The notes beneath the pieces are model-generated. The model was not told the DNA's origin. It saw nothing but the letters and a program-made list of their open reading frames with translations, and made no database searches. From Curvibacter sp. PD_MW3 (GTDB lineage Bacteria; Pseudomonadota; Gammaproteobacteria; Burkholderiales; Burkholderiaceae_C), in the NCBI GenBank assembly GCA_002633085.1, contig NSIV01000001.1, positions 620,001 to 684,000 on the forward strand: a DNA stretch of 64,000 bases, read 5' to 3'. Below, piece by piece: positions 18,394 to 27,301 of the stretch (position 1 is its first letter; every line of letters begins with the position of its first letter). Position numbers and translations under genes: made by a program.

Positions 18394-19686
18394 ATGTTTG
18401 ACTACCACCAGCCCGATGTCTCGGGCCATTTCGGCATTTACGGCGGCAGCTTCGTCAGCGAGACGCTGACGCACGCCATCAACCAGCTGCGCGAGGCCTA
18501 CGCCAAGTACCAGCACGACCCGGAGTTCCTGGCCGAGTTCAAGTACGAACTGGCCCACTTCGTCGGCCGGCCCTCCCCGATCTACCACGCCGCGCGCATG
18601 AGCCGCGAGCAGGGCGGCGCCCAGATCTTCCTCAAGCGAGAAGACCTCAACCACACCGGTGCGCACAAGATCAACAACACCATCGGCCAGGCCATGCTGG
18701 CGCGCCGCATGGGCAAGACACGCATCATTGCCGAGACCGGCGCCGGCCAGCACGGCGTGGCCACCGCCACCATCTGCGCGCGTTATGGCCTGGAGTGCAT
18801 CGTCTACATGGGTTCCGAGGACGTCAAGCGCCAGAGCCCCAACGTCTACCGCATGAAGCTGCTGGGCGCCACTGTGGTGCCGGTGGAGTCCGGCAGCAAG
18901 ACGCTGAAAGACGCGCTGAATGAAGCGATGCGCGACTGGGTGGCGAATGTGGACAACACCTTCTACATCATCGGCACCGTGGCCGGCCCGCACCCCTACC
19001 CGATGATGGTGCGCGACTTCCAGAGCGTGATCGGCGAGGAGTGCCTGGTGCAGATGCCGGAGTTGCTCCAGCGGACGGGTTGCCAATCCGGCCAACCCGA
19101 CGCCGTGGTCGCCTGCGTCGGCGGCGGTTCGAACGCGATGGGCATCTTCTACCCCTACATCCCGCATGAGGCCACGCGCCTGATCGGCGTCGAAGCCGCC
19201 GGCGAAGGCATGGACAGCGGCCACCACTCGGCCTCGTTGCAACGCGGCAGCCCAGGCGTGCTGCACGGCAACCGCACCTACGTGCTGCAGGACGACAACG
19301 GCCAGGTCACCGAAACGCACAGCATCAGCGCCGGTCTGGATTACCCCGGCGTCGGCCCGGAACACGCCTACCTGAAGGACATCGGTCGTGCCGAGTACGT
19401 CGGCATCACCGACCAGGAGGCGCTGGCCGCCTTCCACTACCTGTGCCGCACCGAAGGCATCATCCCGGCGCTCGAATCCAGCCATGCCGTGGCCTACGCC
19501 ATGAAGCTGGCCAAGACCATGCGGCCGGACCAGTCCATTCTGGTCAGCCTCTCGGGCCGGGGCGACAAGGACATCGGCACCGTAGCCGACCTGAGCCACG
19601 CCGACTTCTACTGCCGTCCGAGCTGCCAGGGGCAATCCGTCAAGGGCGGCGCGGCGGCCGAACACACGATCAAGGTTTCCAAATGA
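18394..19686 (+). CDS. trpB: Tryptophan synthase beta subunit
   Basis: PLP enzyme joining indole and serine. The 430-aa protein shows [25 protein letters not shown] (PLP lysine), [11 protein letters not shown], the phosphate-binding glycine loop [13 protein letters not shown] and [12 protein letters not shown]. The C-terminus runs about 30 residues beyond the usual end ([25 protein letters not shown]). It starts 3 nt after trpF and its TGA overlaps the trpA ATG. Confidence 0.97.
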   Translation: MFDYHQPDVSGHFGIYGGSFVSETLTHAINQLREAYAKYQHDPEFLAEFKYELAHFVGRPSPIYHAARMSREQGGAQIFLKREDLNHTGAHKINNTIGQAMLARRMGKTRIIAETGAGQHGVATATICARYGLECIVYMGSEDVKRQSPNVYRMKLLGATVVPVESGSKTLKDALNEAMRDWVANVDNTFYIIGTVAGPHPYPMMVRDFQSVIGEECLVQMPELLQRTGCQSGQPDAVVACVGGGSNAMGIFYPYIPHEATRLIGVEAAGEGMDSGHHSASLQRGSPGVLHGNRTYVLQDDNGQVTETHSISAGLDYPGVGPEHAYLKDIGRAEYVGITDQEALAAFHYLCRTEGIIPALESSHAVAYAMKLAKTMRPDQSILVSLSGRGDKDIGTVADLSHADFYCRPSCQGQSVKGGAAAEHTIKVSK

Positions 19687-20501
19687 GCCGCATTGCACCC
19701 ACCTTCGCTGCGCTCAAAGCGCACAACCGCAAGGCCCTGATTCCCTTCGTCACGGCTGGCTTCCCTTATGTCGACATCACGCCTGAGCTGATGCACGGCA
19801 TGGTGGCCGCCGGGGCCGACGTGATCGAGCTGGGCGTGCCCTTCTCCGACCCGAGCGCCGACGGCCCGGTGATCCAGGCCGCGGGCGACAAGGCCCTGGC
19901 TGCCGGCATCGGCCTGCGCCAGGTGCTGGAGATGGTGCGCGACTTCCGCCAGAAAAACAGCGACACGCCCGTGGTGCTGATGGGCTACGCCAACCCGATC
20001 GAACGCTACAACCAGCTCCATCAGGCCAGCGGCGACAACGCCTTTGCCCGCGATGCGGCCGCGGCCGGCGTGGATGGCGTGCTGGTGGTGGACTATCCGC
20101 CCGAAGAGTGCGAAGCATTCGCGGCTGCGCTCAAGGCCCATGGCTTGGACCTGATCTTCCTGCTGGCCCCCACCTCGACCGCCGAACGCATGGACCAGGT
20201 GGCCCGGGTGGCCAGCGGTTACGTCTACTACGTCTCGCTCAAGGGCGTGACGGGTGCCGGCACCCTGGACACGGCGGCGGTGGAAGCCATGCTGCCCAAG
20301 ATTCGGCAGCATGTCAAAATCCCGGTCGGCGTCGGTTTCGGCATCCGTGATGCGGCCAGCGCCCGGGCCGTGAGCCGGGTGGCCGACGCGGTGGTGATCG
20401 GCAGCCGCATCATCCAGCTGATCGACAACCAGCCGCGTGAACGGGTGGTTCAGGCAGCCTCGGACTTCCTGCGCGAGATCCGGGCTGCTTTGGATTCATA
20501 A
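19683..20501 (+). CDS. trpA: Tryptophan synthase alpha subunit
   Basis: Cleaves indole-3-glycerol phosphate to indole for TrpB. The 272-aa TIM barrel has [36 protein letters not shown] (catalytic Glu and Asp), [24 protein letters not shown] (second catalytic Asp), [12 protein letters not shown] and [13 protein letters not shown] (phosphate site). The start overlaps the trpB stop (ATGA). A hairpin terminator follows before accD. Confidence 0.97.
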   Translation: MSRIAPTFAALKAHNRKALIPFVTAGFPYVDITPELMHGMVAAGADVIELGVPFSDPSADGPVIQAAGDKALAAGIGLRQVLEMVRDFRQKNSDTPVVLMGYANPIERYNQLHQASGDNAFARDAAAAGVDGVLVVDYPPEECEAFAAALKAHGLDLIFLLAPTSTAERMDQVARVASGYVYYVSLKGVTGAGTLDTAAVEAMLPKIRQHVKIPVGVGFGIRDAASARAVSRVADAVVIGSRIIQLIDNQPRERVVQAASDFLREIRAALDS

Positions 20502-20529
20502 TCCCCCCCGACCGACCTATGAAACCGGG

Positions 20530-20551
20530 AACTGGGTCCTGACCCAGTTTT
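20530..20551 (+). terminator. Short intrinsic terminator between trpA and accD
   Basis: An 8-bp perfect stem (AACTGGGT with ACCCAGTT) and a 4-nt loop, ending in TTTT. It is 18 nt before the accD start, so it could be an attenuator rather than a full stop. Confidence 0.6.
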
Positions 20552-20569
20552 GACATTGAGGAATTGCAC

Positions 20570-21442
20570 ATGAGCTGGCTCGAAAAACTTCTGCCTCCCA
20601 AAATTCAGCACACCGACCCGGCCGACCGGCGCAGCGTGCCCGAAGGCCTGTGGATCAAGTGCCCCAGCTGCGAAAGCGTGCTCTACAAGACCGACCTGGA
20701 GCAGAACCAGAACGTCTGCCCGAGCTGCAGCCACCACCACCGCATTGACGCGCGCGCGCGCCTCAACGCCTTCCTCGACAACGAAGGCCGCTACGAGATC
20801 GGCCAGGAGGTGGTGCCGGTTGATGCGTTGAAGTTCAAGGACAGCCGCAAGTACCCCGAGCGCCTGAAAGAGGCGATGGAAGCCACCGGCGAGACCGACG
20901 CCCTGATCGTGATGGGCGGCGCCGTGCACGGCATCAGCCTGGTGGCGGCGTGTTTCGAGTTCGGCTTCATGGGCGGCAGCATGGGTTCGGTAGTGGGCGA
21001 GCGCTTCGTGCGCGGCGTGGAAACCGCCATCGAACAGAAAGTGCCCTTCCTGTGCTTCACCGCCACCGGTGGCGCCCGCATGCAGGAAGGTCTGCTCTCG
21101 CTCATGCAGATGGCCAAGACCAATGCGGCGCTCACGCGCCTGGCCAAGAAGGGCCTGCCTTACATCAGCGTGCTGACCGACCCGACCATGGGTGGCGTCA
21201 GCGCCGGCTTCGCCTTCCTGGGTGACGTGGTGATTGCCGAGCCCAAGGCACTGATCGGCTTTGCCGGCCCGCGCGTGATCGAATCGACCGTGCGCGTGAC
21301 ACTGCCGGAAGGCTTCCAGCGCGCCGAGTTCCTGCAGCAAAAAGGTGCCGTCGACTTCATCTGCGACCGCCGTGAACTGCGCAAGACCATTGCCAGCACC
21401 CTAGCCATGCTGCAGCGCCAGCCGGCCGACGCAGTGATCTGA
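20570..21442 (+). CDS. accD: Acetyl-CoA carboxylase carboxyltransferase beta subunit
   Basis: With AccA transfers the carboxyl group from biotin to acetyl-CoA to make malonyl-CoA. The 290-aa protein has the N-terminal zinc ribbon [20 protein letters not shown] plus PSC (two CxxC pairs, residues about 28-50) and the crotonase-type core with [18 protein letters not shown] and the oxyanion glycines in [16 protein letters not shown]. The ATG at 20570 follows TTGAGGAA. Convergent with yggT. Confidence 0.97.
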   Translation: MSWLEKLLPPKIQHTDPADRRSVPEGLWIKCPSCESVLYKTDLEQNQNVCPSCSHHHRIDARARLNAFLDNEGRYEIGQEVVPVDALKFKDSRKYPERLKEAMEATGETDALIVMGGAVHGISLVAACFEFGFMGGSMGSVVGERFVRGVETAIEQKVPFLCFTATGGARMQEGLLSLMQMAKTNAALTRLAKKGLPYISVLTDPTMGGVSAGFAFLGDVVIAEPKALIGFAGPRVIESTVRVTLPEGFQRAEFLQQKGAVDFICDRRELRKTIASTLAMLQRQPADAVI

Positions 21443-21490
21443 GAAGAATTACCTCAGCATAAGCACAACACGCACCCGGGCCTAACCGGG

Positions 21491-21655
21491 AAACGCCGCG
21501 GAACCGGCTCTCTGCCGGACCGCTGGCGTTGCCCCCAGAAGGGGCTGAGGACCGCGGCTCCGAGCCTGCCTGCGCAGGCTCGGACAGGCCGAAGAGCCAC
21601 AGCCTCTGGCGCGGGCCTGTCTGGCGGCTACGCGCAGCGAGCAAGCCTGGGGGTG
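21491..21655. repeat. Hairpin-rich intergenic element, copy 1 (accD/yggT gap)
   Basis: Shares with 32031-32117 the block ACGCCGCGGA...CTCTGCCGG...CCGCTGGCGTTGCCCCC (21493-21536) and the end block CTACGCGCAGCGAGCAAGCC plus TGGGGGTG (21628-21655). It ends one base from the yggT stop codon. Between the blocks this copy has extra DNA with a perfect 10-bp stem-loop (21560-21569 with 21574-21583). No gene is seen. It may act as a bidirectional terminator or mRNA-end structure for the convergent genes. Confidence 0.8.
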
Positions 21656-21656
21656 T

Positions 21657-22220
21657 TCAATACACCAGCGCCATGCCCTGCAGGCTGCCCAGCACGATGG
21701 CAGCCACCTGGAGCAGCACCAGCAGCACCAGCGGCGACAGGTCGATGCCGCCCACCAGCGGCACGAGGCGCCGGATCGGCGCCAGCGGCGGCGCCACCAG
21801 CCGGTCGATGACATCGGTCAGCACGTTGCTGCTCTGCAGCCACGAGAGCACGGCGTAGACGATCACCAGGCCCGTCAGGCCCGAGATGGCCAAGCGCACC
21901 ACACCGAAGGCGGCCAGGATCAGCACCGAGACATAGCTGGCGCCAAAACTGGTGAACGCCCACAGCAGCGAGAATTGCGCCAGTTCGATCAGGAACACCC
22001 CCGCCAGGCTAGCCGTATCCCAGCGCCCCAGGGCCGGCAGCAGGCGGCGCAGGGGCAACACCAGCCAGTCGGTCAGGGCAAAGACAAAACGGCCCAGCGG
22101 GTTGCCGGAACGCGACGACATCGGGATGCGCTGGTGCTGCATGTACAGGCGCAACAGGCAGGCCCCGCCCACGACACCGGTGACGACTTCGAGCAGCAGG
22201 GAAATGATCTGGAACAGCAT
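21657..22220 (-). CDS. YggT-family integral membrane protein
   Basis: A 187-aa protein with two YggT repeats and four or more membrane helices. Seen: MLFQIISLLLEVVTGVVGGACLLRLYM, an Arg-Gly-rich turn (SRSGNPLGRFVFALTDWLVLP), then the second repeat with TGLVIVYAVLSWLQSS and PLAPIRRLVPLVGGIDLSPLVLLVLLQ. The G-G-x-D-[LF]-S-P pattern is typical of YggT. Family role is poorly known (linked to osmotic stress and cell division in other bacteria). The ATG at 22220 is preferred; a TTG eight codons earlier is possible. Its stop abuts a dispersed intergenic element. Confidence 0.9.
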   Translation of the reverse strand: MLFQIISLLLEVVTGVVGGACLLRLYMQHQRIPMSSRSGNPLGRFVFALTDWLVLPLRRLLPALGRWDTASLAGVFLIELAQFSLLWAFTSFGASYVSVLILAAFGVVRLAISGLTGLVIVYAVLSWLQSSNVLTDVIDRLVAPPLAPIRRLVPLVGGIDLSPLVLLVLLQVAAIVLGSLQGMALVY

Positions 22221-22310
22221 GGATCTCGACGAAAAGTTCGCCAAATCATAGCGTCATTAAAATAGCGGGTTCTGGCCATGTTTCATGGCCACCTCCTACC
22301 CAGCCCTCTC

Positions 22311-23840
22311 ATGTCTGAACACAACACCGCAGCCCCCGCCCAGGACGAAAACCAGCTGATCGCCGAACGACGCGAGAAGCTCAAGGCCATCCGCCAGCAG
22401 GAGGCCGAGGGCAAAGGGCCCGCCTTCCCCAACGACTTCAAGCCGGGCGACCGTGCTGCCGACCTCTTTGCTGCCCATGCCGGCCAGACCGCCGAAGGTC
22501 TGCAGACCCAGGGCAGTACCGCCAAGATCGCCGGCCGCATGATGCTCAAGCGCGTCATGGGCAAGGCCAGCTTCGCCACGCTGCAGGACAGCACCGGCCG
22601 CATCCAGATCTACGTCAAGCGCGACGAAGTGGGCGAAGAGACCTACGAGCAGTTCAAGCACTGGGACCTGGGCGACATCGTGGCCGCCGAGGGCACGGTC
22701 TTCAAGACCAAGACCGGCGAGCTCTCGATCCAGGCCAGCAGCGTGCGCCTGCTGACCAAGAGCCTGCGCCCGATGCCCGACAAGTTCCACGGCGTGGCCG
22801 ATCAGGAAGTGAAATACCGCCAGCGTTATATCGACCTGATGACCGACGAGGAAGCGCGCAAGCGCTTCGTCGCGCGCAGCAAGGCCGTCAGCTCGATCCG
22901 CGAGTTCATGGTGTCGCACAACTTCCTGGAAGTCGAGACGCCGATGCTGCACCCGATTCCGGGCGGCGCCAATGCCAAGCCCTTCATCACGCACCACAAT
23001 GCGCTCGACCAGGAAATGTTCCTGCGCATCGCGCCCGAGCTTTACCTCAAGCGCCTGATCGTCGGCGGCTTTGAGCGCGTGTTCGAGATCAATCGCAACT
23101 TCCGCAACGAAGGCATCTCGGTGCGCCACAACCCCGAGTTCACCATGATGGAGTTCTACGCGGCCTATTGGGACTACCAGGACCTCATGACCTTCACCGA
23201 AGGCCTGGTGCGCCATGCTGCCCAGCAGGCGGCAGGCACGCTGCAGCTCACCTACGGCGGCAAGCCGGTCGATCTGGCCCAGCCGTTCGAGCGCCTGACC
23301 ATCCGCGAAGCCATCGTTCACCACACCGAAGCCGGCGTGAACGTTGACGACAGCGCCTGGCTGATCAATGCGCTCAAGAAGCTCGGCATGAGTGAGGCGA
23401 AGGACAAGCTCTCCACCCGCTCACTGGCCTCCTTGCAGGTGTTGTACTTCGAGGAAGTGGTGGAGGAGAAGCTCTGGCAGCCGACCTTCATCTGCGAGCA
23501 TCCGGTGGAAATCTCGCCGCTGGCACGCGCCAGCGATACCCGCCCCGAGGTGACCGAGCGCTTCGAGCTCTACATCACCGGCCGCGAGTTCGGCAATGGC
23601 TTCTCCGAGCTGAACGACGCCGAGGAGCAAGCCGCACGCTTCCATAGCCAAGTGGCCGCCAAGGACAGCGGCGACGACGAGGCCATGTTCTTCGACCACG
23701 ATTTCGTGCGCGCCCTGGAGTACGGCATGCCCCCCACGGGTGGCTGCGGCATCGGCATCGACCGCCTGATGATGCTGCTGACCGACAGCCCGAGCATCCG
23801 CGACGTGATCCTCTTCCCCGCGCTGCGTCGCGAGGGCTGA
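22311..23840 (+). CDS. lysS: Lysyl-tRNA synthetase, class II
   Basis: Charges tRNA-Lys. The 509-aa protein has an N-terminal anticodon-binding OB fold ([35 protein letters not shown]) and the class II core: motif 1 around [15 protein letters not shown], motif 2 [20 protein letters not shown] and motif 3 [16 protein letters not shown]. Full length. The start [16 protein letters not shown] at 22311 is the family-like one; no strong ribosome binding site is visible. Confidence 0.97.
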   Translation: MSEHNTAAPAQDENQLIAERREKLKAIRQQEAEGKGPAFPNDFKPGDRAADLFAAHAGQTAEGLQTQGSTAKIAGRMMLKRVMGKASFATLQDSTGRIQIYVKRDEVGEETYEQFKHWDLGDIVAAEGTVFKTKTGELSIQASSVRLLTKSLRPMPDKFHGVADQEVKYRQRYIDLMTDEEARKRFVARSKAVSSIREFMVSHNFLEVETPMLHPIPGGANAKPFITHHNALDQEMFLRIAPELYLKRLIVGGFERVFEINRNFRNEGISVRHNPEFTMMEFYAAYWDYQDLMTFTEGLVRHAAQQAAGTLQLTYGGKPVDLAQPFERLTIREAIVHHTEAGVNVDDSAWLINALKKLGMSEAKDKLSTRSLASLQVLYFEEVVEEKLWQPTFICEHPVEISPLARASDTRPEVTERFELYITGREFGNGFSELNDAEEQAARFHSQVAAKDSGDDEAMFFDHDFVRALEYGMPPTGGCGIGIDRLMMLLTDSPSIRDVILFPALRREG

Positions 23841-23874
23841 TTCCCCATCGGCCTGCTTGCATGAAAGACACCCC

Positions 23875-24390
23875 ATGACAGGCACGACAGCAGGCAGGCC
23901 GGGCTTGCTCAGCACCGAGCACATCGCGCTGATCACCAGCGGGGTGTCCACCATCGTCGCCTCGCACGACGCATCTGGCCGCCCCAGCCTGATGCGCGCC
24001 GTGGGGGCCACCACCACACCGGATGGCAATCACATCACGGTCTACCTGAACCGCCCCGCCTGCCCCCAGTTGCTGGCCGACCTGCAGGCCACCGGGCAGA
24101 TTGCCGTGGTCTTCAGCGAGCCGTTTTCGCACCGCGCGGTCCAGGTCAAGGCCTGCCGCGTCGAGTTGCGCGCAGCCGGCCCGGACGATGCGCCGGTCCT
24201 GGCGCGTTACCTGGCCGGCATGGAGCACGAACTCGGCCGCATTGGTTTCGGCCCGGACTACACCCGCATCATGCTGGGCCACCAGCTGAACGACGTGGCC
24301 GCCGTCTCCTTCCGTCCTGAACAGGCCTTCGACCAGACGCCCGGACCGAAGGCCGGCGCCTGCCTGCAGCCCGCCGGAGGCAGTACATGA
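23875..24390 (+). CDS. Pyridoxamine 5'-phosphate oxidase-like (FMN split-barrel) protein
   Basis: A 171-aa protein with the split beta-barrel pattern: STEHIALITSGVSTIVASHDASG, PSLMRAVGATTTPDGNHITVYL, QLLADLQATGQIAVVFSEPFSHRAVQVKA. Such domains bind FMN, F420 or haem and act as small-molecule oxidoreductases or sensors. The specific substrate is not readable. Its TGA overlaps the ATG of the next gene, which begins with a related domain, so the two products probably act together. Confidence 0.75.
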   Translation: MTGTTAGRPGLLSTEHIALITSGVSTIVASHDASGRPSLMRAVGATTTPDGNHITVYLNRPACPQLLADLQATGQIAVVFSEPFSHRAVQVKACRVELRAAGPDDAPVLARYLAGMEHELGRIGFGPDYTRIMLGHQLNDVAAVSFRPEQAFDQTPGPKAGACLQPAGGST

Positions 24391-25733
24391 CCACGCTGAC
24401 CCTGGACGACATCCGGCCCTGCCTGGAAGGCATCATTCCGGCGCAGATCGCCACGTGTGCCCCCGACGGCACGCCTAACGTGGCCTACCTGTCGCAGGTC
24501 TACTACGCGGATGAGCGGCACGTCGCCCTGTCATTCCAGTTCTTCAACAAGACGCGGCAGAACATCCTGGCCAACCCATACGCCACCTTGTTGTTGCTGC
24601 ACCCGCAGACCTTTGCCTTCTACCGGCTGCAGATCCGCTACCTGCATACGCAGACCGAGGGCGCCCTGTTCGAAGGCATGCGCGCCCAGCTCGCCGGCAT
24701 CGCCTCCCACAGCGGCATGGCCGAGGTGTTCGAGCTCAAGGGCTCCGATATCTACGAGGTGCTCGACATCGAACGCGTGCCCGGCAACAGCCTGGAAGCG
24801 CCGTCACCGCGTTGCGGCCTGCTGGGACAGATGCGCCGCTGCAGCGAGCGACTTGCCCGCTGCACGGCACTGGATGAAGCGCTGGACATCGTGTTGGCGA
24901 CGTTGACCGAGGAGCTGCGGATCAGCCACGCCATGATCCTGCTGTTCGACCCGGCCCTGCAACGCCTGTACACCGTGGCCAGCCATGGCTATGCGGCGTC
25001 AGGCGTCGGCTCGGAGATCGAACTCGGCCGTGGCGTCATCGGCATGGCCGCCCAGGCGCTGACGCCGATCCGCATCACCCACATGACCGGCGCCAGCCTC
25101 TACAGCCATGCCGTGCGCCGCACGCTGGCAGACAGCCAACCAGACATCACCCTGGACACCGACATTCCCTACCCCGGGCTGGCACAACCGCAAAGCCAGA
25201 TGGCGGTGCCCATCCTGTGCACCGGCCGGCTGCTGGGGGTGGTGTTCGTCGAGAGCGCCGAGGATTTGCGCTTCAGCTTCGAAGACGAAGACGTGCTGGT
25301 GACGATGGCCGGCCATCTCGGCGCCGCCATCGACCTGCTGCGCCTGGACGGCGAGGAAGCGACACCGGCTGCGACCGTGCCCGCAACACCCACTTGTGCC
25401 ACACCGGATGCCTTGCTGCAGGTGCGCCGCTACAAGAGCAACAACAGCATCTTCCTCAATGACGACTACCTCATCAAAGGCGTGGCAGGTGCGATTTTCT
25501 GGAAACTGCTGAACGACCACCAGCAGCGCGGCCGCACCGACTTCTCCAACCGCGAACTGCGACTGGATGCCAGCATTGGGCTGCCCGATGTGGTGGACAA
25601 CTTGGAGGCGCGGCTGATCCTGCTGGCGCGCCGGCTGGCGGAACAGGCCCTGCCGATCCGGATCGAGAAGACTGGCCGCGGCCAGTTCAAACTCTGTGTC
25701 GGCACCCGGCTCGAACTCACCGAATCCGACTGA
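24387..25733 (+). CDS. Three-domain protein: FMN split-barrel, GAF, winged-helix-like tail
   Basis: A 448-aa soluble protein. Residues about 1-135 are a pyridoxamine-oxidase-like split barrel (IIPAQIATCAPDGTPNVAYL, DERHVALSFQFFNKTRQNIL, ANPYATLLL). Residues about 165-315 look like a GAF sensor domain (LDIVLATLTEELRISHAMIL, GRGVIGMAAQALTPIRI, QSQMAVPILCTGRLLGVVFV). The last 110 residues (YKSNNSIFLNDDYLIKGVAG, FSNRELRLDASIGLP, NLEARLILLARRLAEQ) resemble a winged-helix DNA- or protein-binding tail. It overlaps the preceding flavin-type gene by ATGA. A redox- or gas-responsive regulator is a reasonable inference, supported by the hemerythrin gene next door. The domain limits are estimates. Confidence 0.72.
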   Translation: MTTLTLDDIRPCLEGIIPAQIATCAPDGTPNVAYLSQVYYADERHVALSFQFFNKTRQNILANPYATLLLLHPQTFAFYRLQIRYLHTQTEGALFEGMRAQLAGIASHSGMAEVFELKGSDIYEVLDIERVPGNSLEAPSPRCGLLGQMRRCSERLARCTALDEALDIVLATLTEELRISHAMILLFDPALQRLYTVASHGYAASGVGSEIELGRGVIGMAAQALTPIRITHMTGASLYSHAVRRTLADSQPDITLDTDIPYPGLAQPQSQMAVPILCTGRLLGVVFVESAEDLRFSFEDEDVLVTMAGHLGAAIDLLRLDGEEATPAATVPATPTCATPDALLQVRRYKSNNSIFLNDDYLIKGVAGAIFWKLLNDHQQRGRTDFSNRELRLDASIGLPDVVDNLEARLILLARRLAEQALPIRIEKTGRGQFKLCVGTRLELTESD

Positions 25734-25754
25734 GCCGCCTGCTTGCGTACCGCC

Positions 25755-26495
25755 TCAAGCTTGCACCAAGCCTGGAACCGGCGCCAGCTCCAGGCCGCGC
25801 GCCAGCTTGGCCCACTCGCCGGAACTCAGGTGCGGGCGCACCACGTCCAGCACGGCAGCAAATGCGGGTGCCGGTGCATGGGCCTGCATGCCTTGCAGCA
25901 CTTGCAGCCGCTCGGCCGGCGTCATGGCCGGTACCATCCAGCGCATCGTGAACAGGGTTTCCTCAGGGGGAATGGTGGCCACCAGCCGGCCATGAAGCGC
26001 CAGCAGTTCCTCGTCGGTGTAGTGCACCCACAAGGCCTGGTTGTGCTCGATCTCTTCGGCCTGCATGTGCTCGAAATTGTGGGCAATGAAGAGTGCGAGC
26101 TGACGGTACAGCGCCAGCGCAGCGTGCTCGCGCTCCGGGCCGCTGCTGGTTTGCAGCTTGCCGACTGCGGCCTTGAGCGCGGCAATCGCCTGCTCGTGCT
26201 CGACATGCTCGGCGGCGATGCGCGCACTGGAGCCGGGCATGCGTGCCTCCAGCGCCACATGCACGAATTCGTTTTCATGCTCCAGGTGGGAAGTGCAGAA
26301 ATCGGCAAATTGCAGCACGCGCGAGCCAATCCATTCGACCTCCGAGTCATCCGCCGGATCCATCTTGCCCACGGCCACCAGAATGTCGGCCATCAGCGCG
26401 CGCATGGCCTTGTGGATGCCCACATAGAGATCCACACGCTGGGGCAGTTCAGCCGCGAATGTCAGCTGTACCATCTCGTTCGAATCGATTTTCAT
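25755..26495 (-). CDS. Hemerythrin (HHE) domain protein
   Basis: A 246-aa protein with a helical, His/Glu-rich first part fitting a hemerythrin diiron site: H28, H70-x3-E74 (HLEHE), H97/H100/E101 (EHVEHE), H139 and H143-x3-E147 (HNFEHMQAEE). The C-terminal 90 residues form a helical extension (MTPAERLQVLQGMQAHAPAPAFAAVL). Family members bind O2, sense NO or repair Fe-S centres. AAGGAAAT precedes the ATG. It is convergent with the GAF protein (21-nt gap) and divergent from the YgjP-like gene, with an 18-bp inverted repeat between. Ligand assignment is inferred from spacing. Confidence 0.85.
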   Translation of the reverse strand: MKIDSNEMVQLTFAAELPQRVDLYVGIHKAMRALMADILVAVGKMDPADDSEVEWIGSRVLQFADFCTSHLEHENEFVHVALEARMPGSSARIAAEHVEHEQAIAALKAAVGKLQTSSGPEREHAALALYRQLALFIAHNFEHMQAEEIEHNQALWVHYTDEELLALHGRLVATIPPEETLFTMRWMVPAMTPAERLQVLQGMQAHAPAPAFAAVLDVVRPHLSSGEWAKLARGLELAPVPGLVQA

Positions 26496-26603
26496 GCTTG
26501 ATTTCCTTGATCCCGGCGAACTGCCGGGCTAAACAGGTCCCGCGCTCACCGTGAGCAGGAACATGCAGGAAGTCTAGGAATTTGGCCCTCTTCTGACTCT
26601 TAA

Positions 26604-26621
26604 GAACTCGCTAGCGAATTC
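26604..26621. promoter_or_regulatory. Inverted repeat between the hemerythrin and YgjP-like genes
   Basis: GAACTCGCTAGCGAATTC: an 18-bp inverted repeat with one mismatched pair and a perfect TCGCTAGCGA core, in the 148-nt divergent gap, 23 nt before the YgjP-like start. It could be an operator for either gene. Confidence 0.45.
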
Positions 26622-26643
26622 CTAAAAAATTACTAACGCAGCC

Positions 26644-27219
26644 ATGACATCCAACAAGCTGGCCCGCACGGCAACCGCCCTGCCTGGGGAAACCAACCCC
26701 TTGCGCTACCTCACCGGGTACCCCGCCACGGTGCTGGAACAGGTGCGGCAGCTCCTCACCAGCGACCGGCTGGCGCCCCTGTTGCAGCAGCGATACCCGG
26801 ACACCCATGACATCCGCAGCGACAAGGCGCTGTTCGACTACGTGCAGGATCTCAAGACCGCCTACCTGCGCAGTGCCGAGCCGCTGAACAAGGTCTGCTT
26901 CGACAGCAAGTTGCACGTTGTCCAGCATGCCTTGGGTACGCACACCAGCGTCTCGCGTGTGCAGGGCTCCAAACTCAAGGCCAAGCGCGAAATTCGCGTT
27001 GCCACCTTGTTCAAGAACGTGCCGCCCGAATTTCTGCGCATGATCGTGGTGCACGAACTGGCCCATCTCAAGGAAAAGGCCCACGACAAGGCCTTCTACC
27101 AGCTATGCAGCCACATGGAGCCGAACTACCACCAGTACGAGTTCGACCTGCGGCTGTACTTGACACACACCGAGGCCACCGGGCAGCGGATCTGGTCTGA
27201 TCGGCCCGATGCGCCCTGA
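26644..27219 (+). CDS. YgjP-like (DUF45) zinc-metallopeptidase-type protein
   Basis: A 191-aa soluble protein with HELAHLKEKAH at residues 137-147, the HExxHx5H zinc motif of the YgjP/WLM-type metallopeptidase superfamily, followed by FYQLCSHMEPNYHQYEFDLRLYL, typical of the family's C-terminus. Substrates of the family are generally unknown; some WLM relatives act on DNA-protein or SUMO conjugates in eukaryotes. Divergent from the hemerythrin gene; convergent with the chemoreceptor. Confidence 0.82.
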   Translation: MTSNKLARTATALPGETNPLRYLTGYPATVLEQVRQLLTSDRLAPLLQQRYPDTHDIRSDKALFDYVQDLKTAYLRSAEPLNKVCFDSKLHVVQHALGTHTSVSRVQGSKLKAKREIRVATLFKNVPPEFLRMIVVHELAHLKEKAHDKAFYQLCSHMEPNYHQYEFDLRLYLTHTEATGQRIWSDRPDAP

Positions 27220-27274
27220 GGGTGCTGAACGCTGCTGAGCCCAGACGCGTTCAATGCCGGGAAAGTGGGATTGA

Positions 27275-27300
27275 CCGGCAGCCCTCGTGCCGGCTGCCGG
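27275..27300. terminator. Hairpin between convergent YgjP-like and chemoreceptor genes
   Basis: A perfect 9-bp stem (CCGGCAGCC with GGCTGCCGG) and an 8-nt loop in the 82-nt convergent gap. It lacks a clear U-run, so intrinsic termination is uncertain. Confidence 0.4.
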
Positions 27301-27301
27301 C

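Noticed and set aside
22240..22275. A possible GCTAT-type copy upstream of lysS (CATAGCGTCATTAAAATAGCG)
   Set aside because: The half-sites are not in the family order or orientation, so I did not count it.
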